This document shows, in pieces, positions 41,687 to 49,546 of a DNA stretch of 64,000 nt; positions within the stretch are counted from its first letter, which is position 1; the number at the start of each line of letters is the position of its first letter. The position numbers and the translations under genes were made by a program. Below the pieces are notes generated by a model, which worked only from the letters and a program-made list of their open reading frames with translations, made no database searches and was not told the origin of the DNA. Source of the stretch: Bacillus sp. ISL-41 (GTDB lineage: Bacteria; Bacillota; Bacilli; Bacillales; Cytobacillaceae); contig NZ_JAGGQP010000010.1 in NCBI RefSeq assembly GCF_018613235.1, positions 1 to 64,000 on the forward strand, in the 5' to 3' direction.

Positions 41687-42610
41687 ATGAGTTTACCTGC
41701 GATAGCTAGAAATATAATAGGCATTATTGGCTTGCCTTTTACGCTCTGGAACTTATCTATGAATAGAAAAAATAGAGTTAGCCCGCCTGGACAGATCATT
41801 AAAACGAGATTGTCAGAGGTGCACGCAATTGTGAGCGGAGATGGACCTGTCACTGTCATACTTGAAGCAGGTTTCAGTTCAACCTCAATTGATTGGTGTT
41901 ATATACAACCGGAAATTTCCAAGTTTGCTCGTGTCATTTCTTATGATCGAGGGAGTTATGGATGGAGCAGGACGAAGAGGAAAACGATGACCTCTTTAGA
42001 TAGTGTCGAGGAAATTAGAGACATCCTTAGCCATCTCAAAATAAAACCACCTTATATACTCGTCGGCCATTCATTTGGCTGCCTTTCAATGAGACTCTTT
42101 GCGAGTATGTACCCAGATGAGGTTGTGGGCCTTGTTTTAGAAGATGCTGCACACGAAAATCAATATGTGCTTTCTCAGGAAAATATTAAACGTATAAAGA
42201 AATTTAAGAGGCTTGTGACATTTGGATATGTTACCTCATTAGTCGGCATACCAAGAGTGTTAAAACAAAAGATAGGCCGGAAATTCCTTGCAAAGGAATA
42301 TGATGATTCACTTAACTATATCGGATATACGCCAGGCGCATATAAATCAGCATACCAAGAATATGTGGATTCCATTACATCCGCTTCACAATTATTAGCT
42401 GCTCAACCATTGCGGCAGAATTTACCTGTTATAGTGATCAGTGCAAAAAAACAACCTGAAAGTTGGAAGAAAAATCAGCTGCTGTTAACCGATTTAACCA
42501 ACAATACAGAGCAGATTGAAGCAGATACCGGGCACTCCGTTCATCTCGAAAACCCAAATATCGTAATTGACAGTATTTTAAAATTGATAAAAATGAAGTT
42601 TAGCAAATAA
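41687..42610 (+). CDS. Alpha/beta hydrolase with N-terminal hydrophobic segment (307 aa)
   Basis: VILEAGFSSTSIDWCYIQPE and YDRGSYGWSRTKRK precede the nucleophile elbow GHSFGCLSMRLF, and DTGHSVHLENP carries the catalytic His. Residues 5-22 are hydrophobic and may anchor or only start the fold. It is a paralogue of the broken hydrolase at 12037. ATG 41687 follows GGAGGAAATA. Substrate unknown. Confidence 0.83.
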   Translation: MSLPAIARNIIGIIGLPFTLWNLSMNRKNRVSPPGQIIKTRLSEVHAIVSGDGPVTVILEAGFSSTSIDWCYIQPEISKFARVISYDRGSYGWSRTKRKTMTSLDSVEEIRDILSHLKIKPPYILVGHSFGCLSMRLFASMYPDEVVGLVLEDAAHENQYVLSQENIKRIKKFKRLVTFGYVTSLVGIPRVLKQKIGRKFLAKEYDDSLNYIGYTPGAYKSAYQEYVDSITSASQLLAAQPLRQNLPVIVISAKKQPESWKKNQLLLTDLTNNTEQIEADTGHSVHLENPNIVIDSILKLIKMKFSK

Positions 42611-42718
42611 AGTATGGATACAAGCTTTCTTACTACCATTAGTGTTGTTTTTTCGAATACTGGAGGGACAAGTATACGACGGATATGATTTAATCTAAAA
42701 GTTAAGGGAGATTGCATT

Positions 42719-43138
42719 TTGAAATTTTTAGAAATAGCTCAATTTATTGATCTAGATGAAATTGTGAAAATTGATGAGGAAGTAATCGGTAGCAGTAGAA
42801 GGTATGAATTCATAAGGAATGCCATAGAAGACGAGAGATGTATTGTTGTCAAAGATAAGAATCTTATGGTTGGCTTTTTAATATTTGATATTCATTTCTT
42901 TGATAGTAGCTTTATTTCACTGATCATTATTAAACCAACTGAAAGACGAAAAGGATATGCTACATCGCTTATTGAATATTTTACAAGTAAGTCCCCAACG
43001 CAGAAAATTTTTTCTTCAACGAATAAATCGAATCACATAATGCAAGAAGTTTTTAAAGCTAATGGATTCATACAAAGTGGTTTTATTGAAAATTTAGAAG
43101 AAGACGATCCAGAGATTATTTACTTTAAATCTTTATAA
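42719..43138 (+). CDS. GNAT family N-acetyltransferase (139 aa)
   Basis: Motif A is SLIIIKPTERRKGYATSLIE and the later QEVFKANGFIQSG is the C-terminal GNAT helix-strand. TTG start eight bases after AAGGGAGATT. Complete but short. It probably acts on a small amine. A small gene pair of membrane peptides follows. Confidence 0.83.
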   Translation: MKFLEIAQFIDLDEIVKIDEEVIGSSRRYEFIRNAIEDERCIVVKDKNLMVGFLIFDIHFFDSSFISLIIIKPTERRKGYATSLIEYFTSKSPTQKIFSSTNKSNHIMQEVFKANGFIQSGFIENLEEDDPEIIYFKSL

Positions 43139-43203
43139 TTACTTGTTCAATATTTTTTCTACTAAGAATTGTTAAGGCATACCTTAAAAAGGAGGATGTA
43201 AGG

Positions 43204-43371
43204 ATGAAAAAAAGTGGGATTTTTACGTATACAGCATTGGCATTTTCTATGGGGATGGTCTTAGGATTTTTGATCTCTCCAGCGAAGAATGGTTTTGGCA
43301 ATAATTCTAGTATTAACATAAAGAATTACTATTATAACAATCCTTCAGGGGATGATGAATCAGCTCGTTAG
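43204..43371 (+). CDS. Small membrane-anchored protein (55 aa)
   Basis: ATG 43204 follows AAGGAGGATGTAAGG; ends TAG at 43369-43371. The head MKKSGIFTYTALAFSMGMVL is an N-terminal helix, and GFLISPAKNG resembles the Gly/Pro turn of YtxH-like anchors. The tail is Asn/Tyr-rich (KNYYYNNPSGDD) and would lie outside. Unrecognised. Confidence 0.55.
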   Translation: MKKSGIFTYTALAFSMGMVLGFLISPAKNGFGNNSSINIKNYYYNNPSGDDESAR

Positions 43372-43443
43372 CCTAGAAAGGAGATTGCTGGAAAGATATT
43401 GAATATTAAATAAGAGGATGTATCTATATCAAGGAGGGCTAAC

Positions 43444-43620
43444 ATGTCAGATAAAAAACCCATCAATGATGCAATGGAGCACCTTAGTAATATCGAAGGC
43501 TACCCAACCAATGTAGATATAAAAGATTTACCGAAACCATTAAGATATTTTGGATATTTCATGATCGGCTTTTTTTCACTATCTTTACTCTTTATCATTA
43601 TAGCTAAATTTTTGACATAA
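43444..43620 (+). CDS. Small tail-anchored membrane protein (58 aa)
   Basis: ATG follows AAGGAGGGCTAAC; TAA at 43618-43620. A 37-residue polar head (MSDKKPINDAMEHLSN) precedes one C-terminal helix FMIGFFSLSLLFIIIAKF. A terminator follows directly, making this the end of a small transcript. Confidence 0.58.
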   Translation: MSDKKPINDAMEHLSNIEGYPTNVDIKDLPKPLRYFGYFMIGFFSLSLLFIIIAKFLT

Positions 43621-43633
43621 CAATCGACTCCTT

Positions 43634-43660
43634 AACCGGCTGCTTAAAGCCGGCTTTTTA
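43634..43660 (+). terminator. Terminator at 43.6 kb
   Basis: CCGGCT (43636-43641), loop, AGCCGG (43648-43653) and CTTTTTATT. Confidence 0.8.
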
Positions 43661-43721
43661 TTAAGCGAAAGCAGAAGTTTAGCACAAAAAATGTGTTTTT
43701 TTGAAGGCAAAGGGGCATGTA

Positions 43722-43952
43722 ATGAATAGAAAAATCGGTATCATTTTATTTGTTTTTATCTGTTTTTTAATATGGCTCTATTTTGCAATATATGAATCTT
43801 CCATTCATAACTGGTGGACAGTCAATGAGATTAAGCAGGCAAGTGCTGATACTGTTCAGATAGGTATCTCATTTGTAAAGGTTTTGTCAGGGACGGTTGT
43901 ATTTATTTTAAGCGGCCTTTTAATCTATTTCATGATGAGAAAGAGAGATTAG
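43722..43952 (+). CDS. Small membrane protein, two helices (76 aa)
   Basis: ATG 43722 after AAAGGGGCATGTA; the longer frame from 43701 covers the SD. Helices at residues about 5-24 and 49-70 with the loop ESSIHNWWTVNEIKQASADT outside or inside. Unknown function. Confidence 0.6.
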   Translation: MNRKIGIILFVFICFLIWLYFAIYESSIHNWWTVNEIKQASADTVQIGISFVKVLSGTVVFILSGLLIYFMMRKRD

Positions 43953-44071
43953 TCTTTAAACCCGAAGCAGTACGTTACAGATTTGATAAAAAAGAAGTGA
44001 GAAAACAAAGGGATTTCAAACGCAATTCTTGAAATAAAATAGGTGATAAGGAATTAAAGGGGAGAGTATTT

Positions 44072-44719
44072 TTGGGTTCAAGAATAATGCATTCGATTAT
44101 TGGGGAAAAAATTGCACAGGCATTATCAATTGAAGACAAGACTTCATTTTTGCTTGGAAGCATTGCTCCTGATGCAGTTTTTTCACATGATGAAAAGAAC
44201 TTATCACATTTCTTTATAGGGGATGTAAAGGATTATTCAAGATGTGTGGATTATAAAGGATTTTTACATAAATATGGTTCGCATATAGATCATCCTTATA
44301 TACTTGGGTACTTTGCTCATTTAATTGCTGATGATATCTGGTTAAGAGGATTCTATCTTTCTTGGTTGAAGAACAGAATGGATGCCGATGAAGGACTATA
44401 TAAGCTATATCATAATGATTTTCGTTTGCTGAATGGAAAGTTATTAGAACACTATGGCTTAACAGATGAATTGATGAATTCATTTAGTCATTTTCCTGCA
44501 ATCATCGATTTGGATGAAGTCACTTCTACAGATGTAGAAGGATTTGTTCCATATGTGTTAGGAGATATGGAATACGATGAGGGAGTCCTTGATGAAGAGC
44601 TTAATGTCTTTACTTATAATCAGATGGTGGGCTATATAGAGACATCCGTTGACCAGGGGATACTGAATATCAAACCAATTCTTAAAAAACAAACTATAGT
44701 TGACCATAAAGTCATTTAA
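44072..44719 (+). CDS. Zinc-dependent phospholipase C-like protein (215 aa)
   Basis: MHSIIGEKIAQALSIEDKTS then FLLGSIAPDAVFSH and ILGYFAHLIADDIW match the zinc-dependent PLC/S1-P1 nuclease-like helical fold (PF00882), where His and Asp residues bind metal. No signal peptide is present, so it is probably cytosolic and not a secreted phospholipase. TTG start after AGGGGAGAGTATTT. Activity is unproven for this subgroup. Confidence 0.72.
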   Translation: MGSRIMHSIIGEKIAQALSIEDKTSFLLGSIAPDAVFSHDEKNLSHFFIGDVKDYSRCVDYKGFLHKYGSHIDHPYILGYFAHLIADDIWLRGFYLSWLKNRMDADEGLYKLYHNDFRLLNGKLLEHYGLTDELMNSFSHFPAIIDLDEVTSTDVEGFVPYVLGDMEYDEGVLDEELNVFTYNQMVGYIETSVDQGILNIKPILKKQTIVDHKVI

Positions 44720-44788
44720 ACAAAAAAGTGTTCAATTCAACAGGTATAGAGTTGGTTAGATTAGTCACATTTTAGGGAGCTTTAATAA

Positions 44789-45661
44789 ATGAATAAATTC
44801 ATTGAAAGTATACAACGTGTTTATCCTGACCTGGTCTTTAGGGATTTTTATGTTAATGAAATCGGCCAGAATAATGACGTTATTGTTGTAAATGATTCTT
44901 TGGTCTTCCGATTTCCTAAATATGTACAAGGGACCGTTCAATTGAGAAGGGAAACCGAGATTTTAAAATACATAGAAGATAAAGTATCCATCCCAATCCC
45001 AGTCCCAATTTATATATCTTTTGACGATTCGGAACCAGGAAAGGTTTTTACTGGTTATCCCTTAATTGAAGGCAATCCTTTTTGGAGGAATAGTTTACTG
45101 GGAATTAAGAACGAGGTGCAGCTTAAAGGACTGGCATCACAGCTGACTTCTTTTCTTTCAGTCCTCCATTCTATTTCTGGAGAAACAGCAAGCCGGGAGT
45201 TACAGTTGGAGCTTCTTCATCCTCGTGAGGAAATGATTGAACTTTTTGAAAAGATTCAACATAAATTATTTCCTTTTATGAAAAAAGAATCCCGAACAGA
45301 AGTAACAGAATCATTCGAGAAGTTTATATATGGAGAGGCACTTTCAAAATTAGATCTTTCACTGATCCATGGGGATTTCGGTGCTTCCAACATTTTATGG
45401 AATTCAGGGACATGTGAAGTTACCGGTATCGTCGATTTTGGTGGATCTGGCATAGGGGACCCGGCGTATGATTTTGCGGGACTACTTTCTAGCTACGGCG
45501 AGGACTTTTTTAATATGTGTGTTGATGTATATCCGAACGGCAAAGAAATAGCTAACCGTGTTCATTTTTATAAAAGTACTTTTGCGTTACAAGAGGCGTT
45601 GCATGGGATTGAAAATGATGATCAAGAGGCCTTTGAAAATGGGATCAAGAATTATAGATAA
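44789..45661 (+). CDS. APH(2'')-like phosphotransferase (290 aa)
   Basis: The catalytic loop is LIHGDFGASNILW and the metal segment IVDFGGSGIGDPAYDFAGLL, matching the APH(2'')/Mph-like group. VVNDSLVFRFPKY carries the N-lobe strand. It may phosphorylate aminoglycosides, but chromosomal orphan relatives are common and resistance cannot be claimed. ATG follows AGGGAGCTTTAATAA. The DMT transporter begins 64 bases downstream. Confidence 0.85.
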   Translation: MNKFIESIQRVYPDLVFRDFYVNEIGQNNDVIVVNDSLVFRFPKYVQGTVQLRRETEILKYIEDKVSIPIPVPIYISFDDSEPGKVFTGYPLIEGNPFWRNSLLGIKNEVQLKGLASQLTSFLSVLHSISGETASRELQLELLHPREEMIELFEKIQHKLFPFMKKESRTEVTESFEKFIYGEALSKLDLSLIHGDFGASNILWNSGTCEVTGIVDFGGSGIGDPAYDFAGLLSSYGEDFFNMCVDVYPNGKEIANRVHFYKSTFALQEALHGIENDDQEAFENGIKNYR

Positions 45662-45724
45662 TTTTATTTTTTTACGATGAAGATTGTGAGCTTGAGCTAT
45701 GAAGAAGGGGGGGGACGGAAAGAG

Positions 45725-46645
45725 ATGCTCCAGAGACTTGGAAATGCACCGTATTTTCTGTTGGTAGTAGCGGCATTGTTTTGGGGCGGAAATGCGGTGG
45801 CCGGGAAGTTTCTTTCTGATTCACTTCCACCGGTGACGATTTCGTTCACTCGTCTGGGCATAGGTGTGCTCATCATGTCCCCGGTGATCATCAGGCTGTT
45901 CAAACACGAAAAGGCTGCCTTCCGTGACCACTTTAAGCTGCTTTTATTTCTTGCAGTAACGGGTGTGATGGGCTTCAATTTGCTCATCTATTGGGCTGTC
46001 AATTATACGACGGCCATCAACGCGTCCTTGCTGAACAGCACGAGTCCGTTGTTTATTTTCCTGCTGTCAGCGCTTTTGATTGGTGAAAAAATGGAGCTGA
46101 AGTATTGGATTTCGCTGGTAATTTCGATGCTTGGTGTCCTAGTTGTCATTACACATGGTTCGATTGAAAGAATGATTGCCTTACAGTTTAATATTGGAGA
46201 TCTGATTATGGTGCTCGCAGTCATTTTGTGGGCATTGTATTCCATTTATATAAAAAAGATATCTGGGAAGCTTCCTTCTCTTACGATTTTTGGTTTTACC
46301 CTGGCAATAGGATTTATGTTGATGATTCCCGCAGTTGCGATCGAACTGTCGTTGGTCTCGGTGGGTACGGTTGGTCTTCCCGAGTGGACTGCGTTACTTT
46401 ACATAGGAATCTTTCCATCGATTTGTTCTTTTTTATTATGGAATCGAGGAGTTGCAATGATTGGCCCATCAAAGGCGTCGATCTCGTTGAATCTTATCCC
46501 AGTGTTTGGTACCGTGTTCGCCTTCTTTGTTCTTGGTGAGGTGATTTCCGTGCCGCAGATCATTGGAGGATGTCTAGTTTTTGTCGGAGTGTTCATTACT
46601 TCTTTTTCAAAGAAGAAAACAGTACAATTGGCTGAGGAAGCATAG
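45725..46645 (+). CDS. EamA/DMT-family transporter (306 aa)
   Basis: Ten hydrophobic helices in two EamA repeats. Typical motifs: FWGGNAVAGKFLSD in helix 1, LLNSTSPLFIFLLSALLIGE before helix 5, and SLNLIPVFGTVFAFFVLGE in the second repeat. It exports or imports small metabolites such as amino acids. ATG 45725 follows GGAAAGAG; an upstream frame from 45677 runs through the G-rich SD zone. GC content is higher than in neighbouring genes, suggesting a more ancestral core gene. Confidence 0.88.
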   Translation: MLQRLGNAPYFLLVVAALFWGGNAVAGKFLSDSLPPVTISFTRLGIGVLIMSPVIIRLFKHEKAAFRDHFKLLLFLAVTGVMGFNLLIYWAVNYTTAINASLLNSTSPLFIFLLSALLIGEKMELKYWISLVISMLGVLVVITHGSIERMIALQFNIGDLIMVLAVILWALYSIYIKKISGKLPSLTIFGFTLAIGFMLMIPAVAIELSLVSVGTVGLPEWTALLYIGIFPSICSFLLWNRGVAMIGPSKASISLNLIPVFGTVFAFFVLGEVISVPQIIGGCLVFVGVFITSFSKKKTVQLAEEA

Positions 46646-46664
46646 TATTACTAATAGACTAATC

Positions 46665-46700
46665 AAAGAGAGTCTCATAACAATTGGAACACTCTTTTTT
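46665..46700 (+). terminator. Terminator of DMT transporter gene
   Basis: AAGAGAGTCTC, loop, GGAACACTCTT and TTTT. Confidence 0.65.
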
Positions 46701-46807
46701 GGATGCTTCGGCGAAAAAGGAAATGAAGCTGTTTAGGCGAATTTAATAGGTATTGAATTAAACCCGTTTAGTTTATTTTTAGTATAGAGAATTGTCAGGA
46801 GGCCATA

Positions 46808-47632
46808 ATGGAATCTTTAAAGCCTATCTCTAGAAGCCCTTTAAGAATTTATCTCGGAAAAAAGTATTACCGTTCTAAGAGATACTTTGACTGGGTCTTT
46901 GGGAACAAGAAATTCTCTTTTAAAAAAGAAGATCATCCGCTGAAACATCAAGTGTTCGCTCATCAAACTTTACTCCTTCGAGAATTGAAGGATGTTGATA
47001 TGTGGTTACAGCATAATAAGGTGAAGAATCTTGAAATCGCTACTCAAAAGCTTAATAAAATCATCATTCGGCCTGGGGAAACCTTTTCTTATTGGCGTTT
47101 ACTTGGCAATACAACGAAAAGGAAAGGGTATGTGGATGGAATGATCCTTCATTATGGCAAAGTCACAACCGGGGTAGGTGGGGGGCTATGCCAACTATCG
47201 AACTTGATTTATTGGATGACATTACACGCTCCATTAACCGTGACTGAAAGATATCGCCATAGCTATGATGTTTTTCCGGATTCCAAAAGAAGTCAACCCT
47301 TTGGAAGTGGAGCTACATGTGCCTATAACTATCTTGACTTACAGATAAAAAATGAAACAAATAATACATATCAATTAGTAGTGTATTTGAATGACACTCA
47401 TTTAGTTGGTGAATGGAGATCGGATACCCCTCCAATCGAATCATATGAAGTTTACGAAAGGGAGCATGCCATCACTTTGGAATATTGGGGAGGATATGTC
47501 AGGCATAATCGAATTCATCGTAATGTTTATAACCATGATAAAATACAAATTGATGATGAGTTTGTTACAGAGAATCACGCGATTATGATGTATGAACCTT
47601 TGCTGGAGCAAGATACTGTCAAAAGTATTTGA
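46808..47632 (+). CDS. VanW family protein (274 aa)
   Basis: RPGETFSYWRLLGNTTKRKG and TTGVGGGLCQLSNLIYWMTL are the VanW domain core, including the invariant GGGlCQlSn. VanW is an accessory of vancomycin-resistance clusters with unknown biochemistry. This copy has no vanA/vanH partners, so no glycopeptide resistance is implied. It lacks a clear signal peptide. ATG follows AGGAGGCCATA. Confidence 0.88.
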   Translation: MESLKPISRSPLRIYLGKKYYRSKRYFDWVFGNKKFSFKKEDHPLKHQVFAHQTLLLRELKDVDMWLQHNKVKNLEIATQKLNKIIIRPGETFSYWRLLGNTTKRKGYVDGMILHYGKVTTGVGGGLCQLSNLIYWMTLHAPLTVTERYRHSYDVFPDSKRSQPFGSGATCAYNYLDLQIKNETNNTYQLVVYLNDTHLVGEWRSDTPPIESYEVYEREHAITLEYWGGYVRHNRIHRNVYNHDKIQIDDEFVTENHAIMMYEPLLEQDTVKSI

Positions 47633-47751
47633 TGTATGTACTTTTGTTGTAGTTTACAAGGTAATACAGAATGGATGCTCATAAATGAGTAAGCGTGCTG
47701 CAAGAAGACTGCTTTGGAATCAGTGAAAATAGTATATAGGAGGAATTACAT

Positions 47752-48624
47752 ATGTACGAAGAAGGTTTTGTGAATGTTACCGGGGGAAGAGTCTGGTATG
47801 AGATTTACAATAAGGATGAGGAAGGGACACCGGTTGTCATTTTACATGGAGGGCCGGGATCATCGACTTATTCGTTAAAAGGGTTGAAGGCGCTTGGTAA
47901 GGATCGTCCTGTGGTTATGTATGACCAGCTCGGCTGCGGAAAATCAGACCGTCCGGATGATCTATCGCTTTGGAAAATTGACCGGTTCGTTGAGGAGTTA
48001 GGGCAGGTTAGGGAGGCACTTAAGCTCGACGAAGTACATATTCTTGGACACTCCTGTACGACATTGGCGGCGGCTTATGTGCTGACAAAGCCAACTGGAG
48101 TGAAAAGCGTGATTTTTTCAAGTCCGTGTTTGAGTGCGCCGATGTGGGAAGAGGACCAAAAGCGGAATATAGCCAAGCTGCCGGCTGAGGTGCAGGAAAC
48201 CATTATCCGCTGTGAAGAAAGCGGAGAGACGGACTCTGAAGAGTTTAAGGCTGCGATCAAGGAGTTTAACAAGGAATTTGTTTTCCGGGGTGTGCCAGAT
48301 TTGGAATGGCTCAAGGCTGGAGCGGGCATGAAGAATCCTGTTGTGTATGAAACAATGTGGGGACCTTCTGAATTTACCGTGAAGGGAAATCTTAAGACAT
48401 TTGATTGCACACCTCAATTGGGAGAAATCGAGAGTCCGACGCTCTATACTTGCGGCCGTTTTGATGAGGCTACTCCGGAATCGACGGAGTATTACGCCAA
48501 ATTGACACAAGGAGCAGAGTTCCATGTTTTTGAAAAAAGTGCCCATATGCCATATATGGAAGAGCCGGAAGAGTATCTGCAGGTGATTGGTGATTTTCTT
48601 AAGAAAGTGGATCGCCAGGTGTGA
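47752..48624 (+). CDS. Proline-iminopeptidase-like alpha/beta hydrolase (290 aa)
   Basis: VVILHGGPGSSTYSL and VVMYDQLGCGKSDRP are proline iminopeptidase (S33) signatures, with acid and His in GRFDEATPES and KSAHMPYMEEPE. The nucleophile elbow reads GHSCTTLAAAY, whereas S33 enzymes have GxSWGG or GxSWGT; the Gly after the nucleophile is replaced by Thr, which may change or weaken activity. ATG follows AGGAGGAATTACAT. Richer in GC than its neighbours. Confidence 0.85.
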   Translation: MYEEGFVNVTGGRVWYEIYNKDEEGTPVVILHGGPGSSTYSLKGLKALGKDRPVVMYDQLGCGKSDRPDDLSLWKIDRFVEELGQVREALKLDEVHILGHSCTTLAAAYVLTKPTGVKSVIFSSPCLSAPMWEEDQKRNIAKLPAEVQETIIRCEESGETDSEEFKAAIKEFNKEFVFRGVPDLEWLKAGAGMKNPVVYETMWGPSEFTVKGNLKTFDCTPQLGEIESPTLYTCGRFDEATPESTEYYAKLTQGAEFHVFEKSAHMPYMEEPEEYLQVIGDFLKKVDRQV

Positions 48625-48698
48625 CTTTTGCTATACTCCTTAGTTCAACCTTTATGCTATGTTAACAGTGTTAATTAAGTCATAAAGGAGTTTTTATC

Positions 48699-48938
48699 AT
48701 GAGCTGTGGATGTTCTCGATTAGAAGATGGCAAAGCGATTGTTGACCATGTGAAAAGCAAAGGCAAGGAAAAGATAAAGCCACGTGTGGTGCACGAGATC
48801 GCTTGCGAATGCGGTGAAATGTTCACAATGGAAACCGTCATCACAAACTGCCCAAGCTGCGGCATGACATATGGCGTTACACCTTGCAGTTCCGGCGATA
48901 TCAATAAGGTCAAGGCTGCTGGAATCCAATACGCATAA
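48699..48938 (+). CDS. Small zinc-ribbon protein (79 aa)
   Basis: Starts MSCGCSRLEDGKAIVDHVKS. Four Cys in CECGEMF and NCPSCGM form a zinc ribbon, with further Cys at both ends. ATG follows AAAGGAGTTTTTATC and a strong terminator follows. Function unknown; a nucleic-acid or redox role is possible. Confidence 0.7.
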   Translation: MSCGCSRLEDGKAIVDHVKSKGKEKIKPRVVHEIACECGEMFTMETVITNCPSCGMTYGVTPCSSGDINKVKAAGIQYA

Positions 48939-48942
48939 TGAA

Positions 48943-48973
48943 AAAATCTCTCGAGATGTCGAGAGATTTTTTT
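48943..48973 (+). terminator. Terminator of zinc-ribbon gene
   Basis: AATCTCTCGA, loop GATG, TCGAGAGATT and TTTTT. Confidence 0.9.
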
Positions 48974-49074
48974 GTTGGTTATGGAATGATGGGAGTGGAT
49001 TGGATTGCGGGGCTAAATCCTTAGATTAAGAAATATTCAGCTATAAACTGGGTGCTAAAATACATGTTGACAGA

Positions 49075-49254
49075 CTAAATCGCCGAATCAGCTTCCTCGA
49101 CAAGTTCAAAATGAGTTTTGAATACTGTATGTTTTTTGCCCTGTTTATTTGTAACAATATAGGTCATATCTAACTCTCGGTCGACATTATATTGGTCACC
49201 CACGTTGAATTCCACTTCTAAACCTTCATTATTGATGCAAATGACTTTTCGCAT
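49075..49254 (-). CDS. Small hydrophilic protein (59 aa)
   Basis: Minus-strand frame with ATG at 49254 behind CAGGAGGATCATT and TAG at 49075-49077. The product MRKVICINNEGLEVEFNVGD with YIVTNKQGKKHTVFKTHFEL looks like a small beta-barrel protein. No family recognised. Confidence 0.65.
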   Translation of the reverse strand: MRKVICINNEGLEVEFNVGDQYNVDRELDMTYIVTNKQGKKHTVFKTHFELVEEADSAI

Positions 49255-49390
49255 AATGATCCTCCTGGGAAATGAATCCTTGTTTTAATATAGTTTCGCA
49301 AGGAGAGTATATTTTATGTCGCTTTTTTAGAGTGGGTGAGCGTTTGTAATTAGAATGAAAAATTGGTAATAATCGATCGTGATTTCCATT

Positions 49391-49450
49391 TCGCCAATAA
49401 AGTTGTCAAAATCGCCAATAAAACGAAATTATGGCCAATAAAATTGCCAG
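49391..49450 (+). repeat. Three CGCCAATAAA-type short repeats
   Basis: CGCCAATAAA occurs at about 49393 and 49411, with GGCCAATAAA at about 49433. They lie in the 290-base spacer before the DUF4145 gene. No gene is seen here; role unknown. Confidence 0.5.
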
Positions 49451-49546
49451 ACACTCATAAGGCTGTCTTCCAATTTACGGTTTACGATAAAATGAGTCTA
49501 TTATTATGATAAAATCAAAGGTAGACTACAATCGGGGGACCAATTT

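Noticed and set aside
44072-44719. Secreted phospholipase C toxin
   Set aside because: The fold matches, but there is no signal peptide and the gene stands among cytosolic enzymes.
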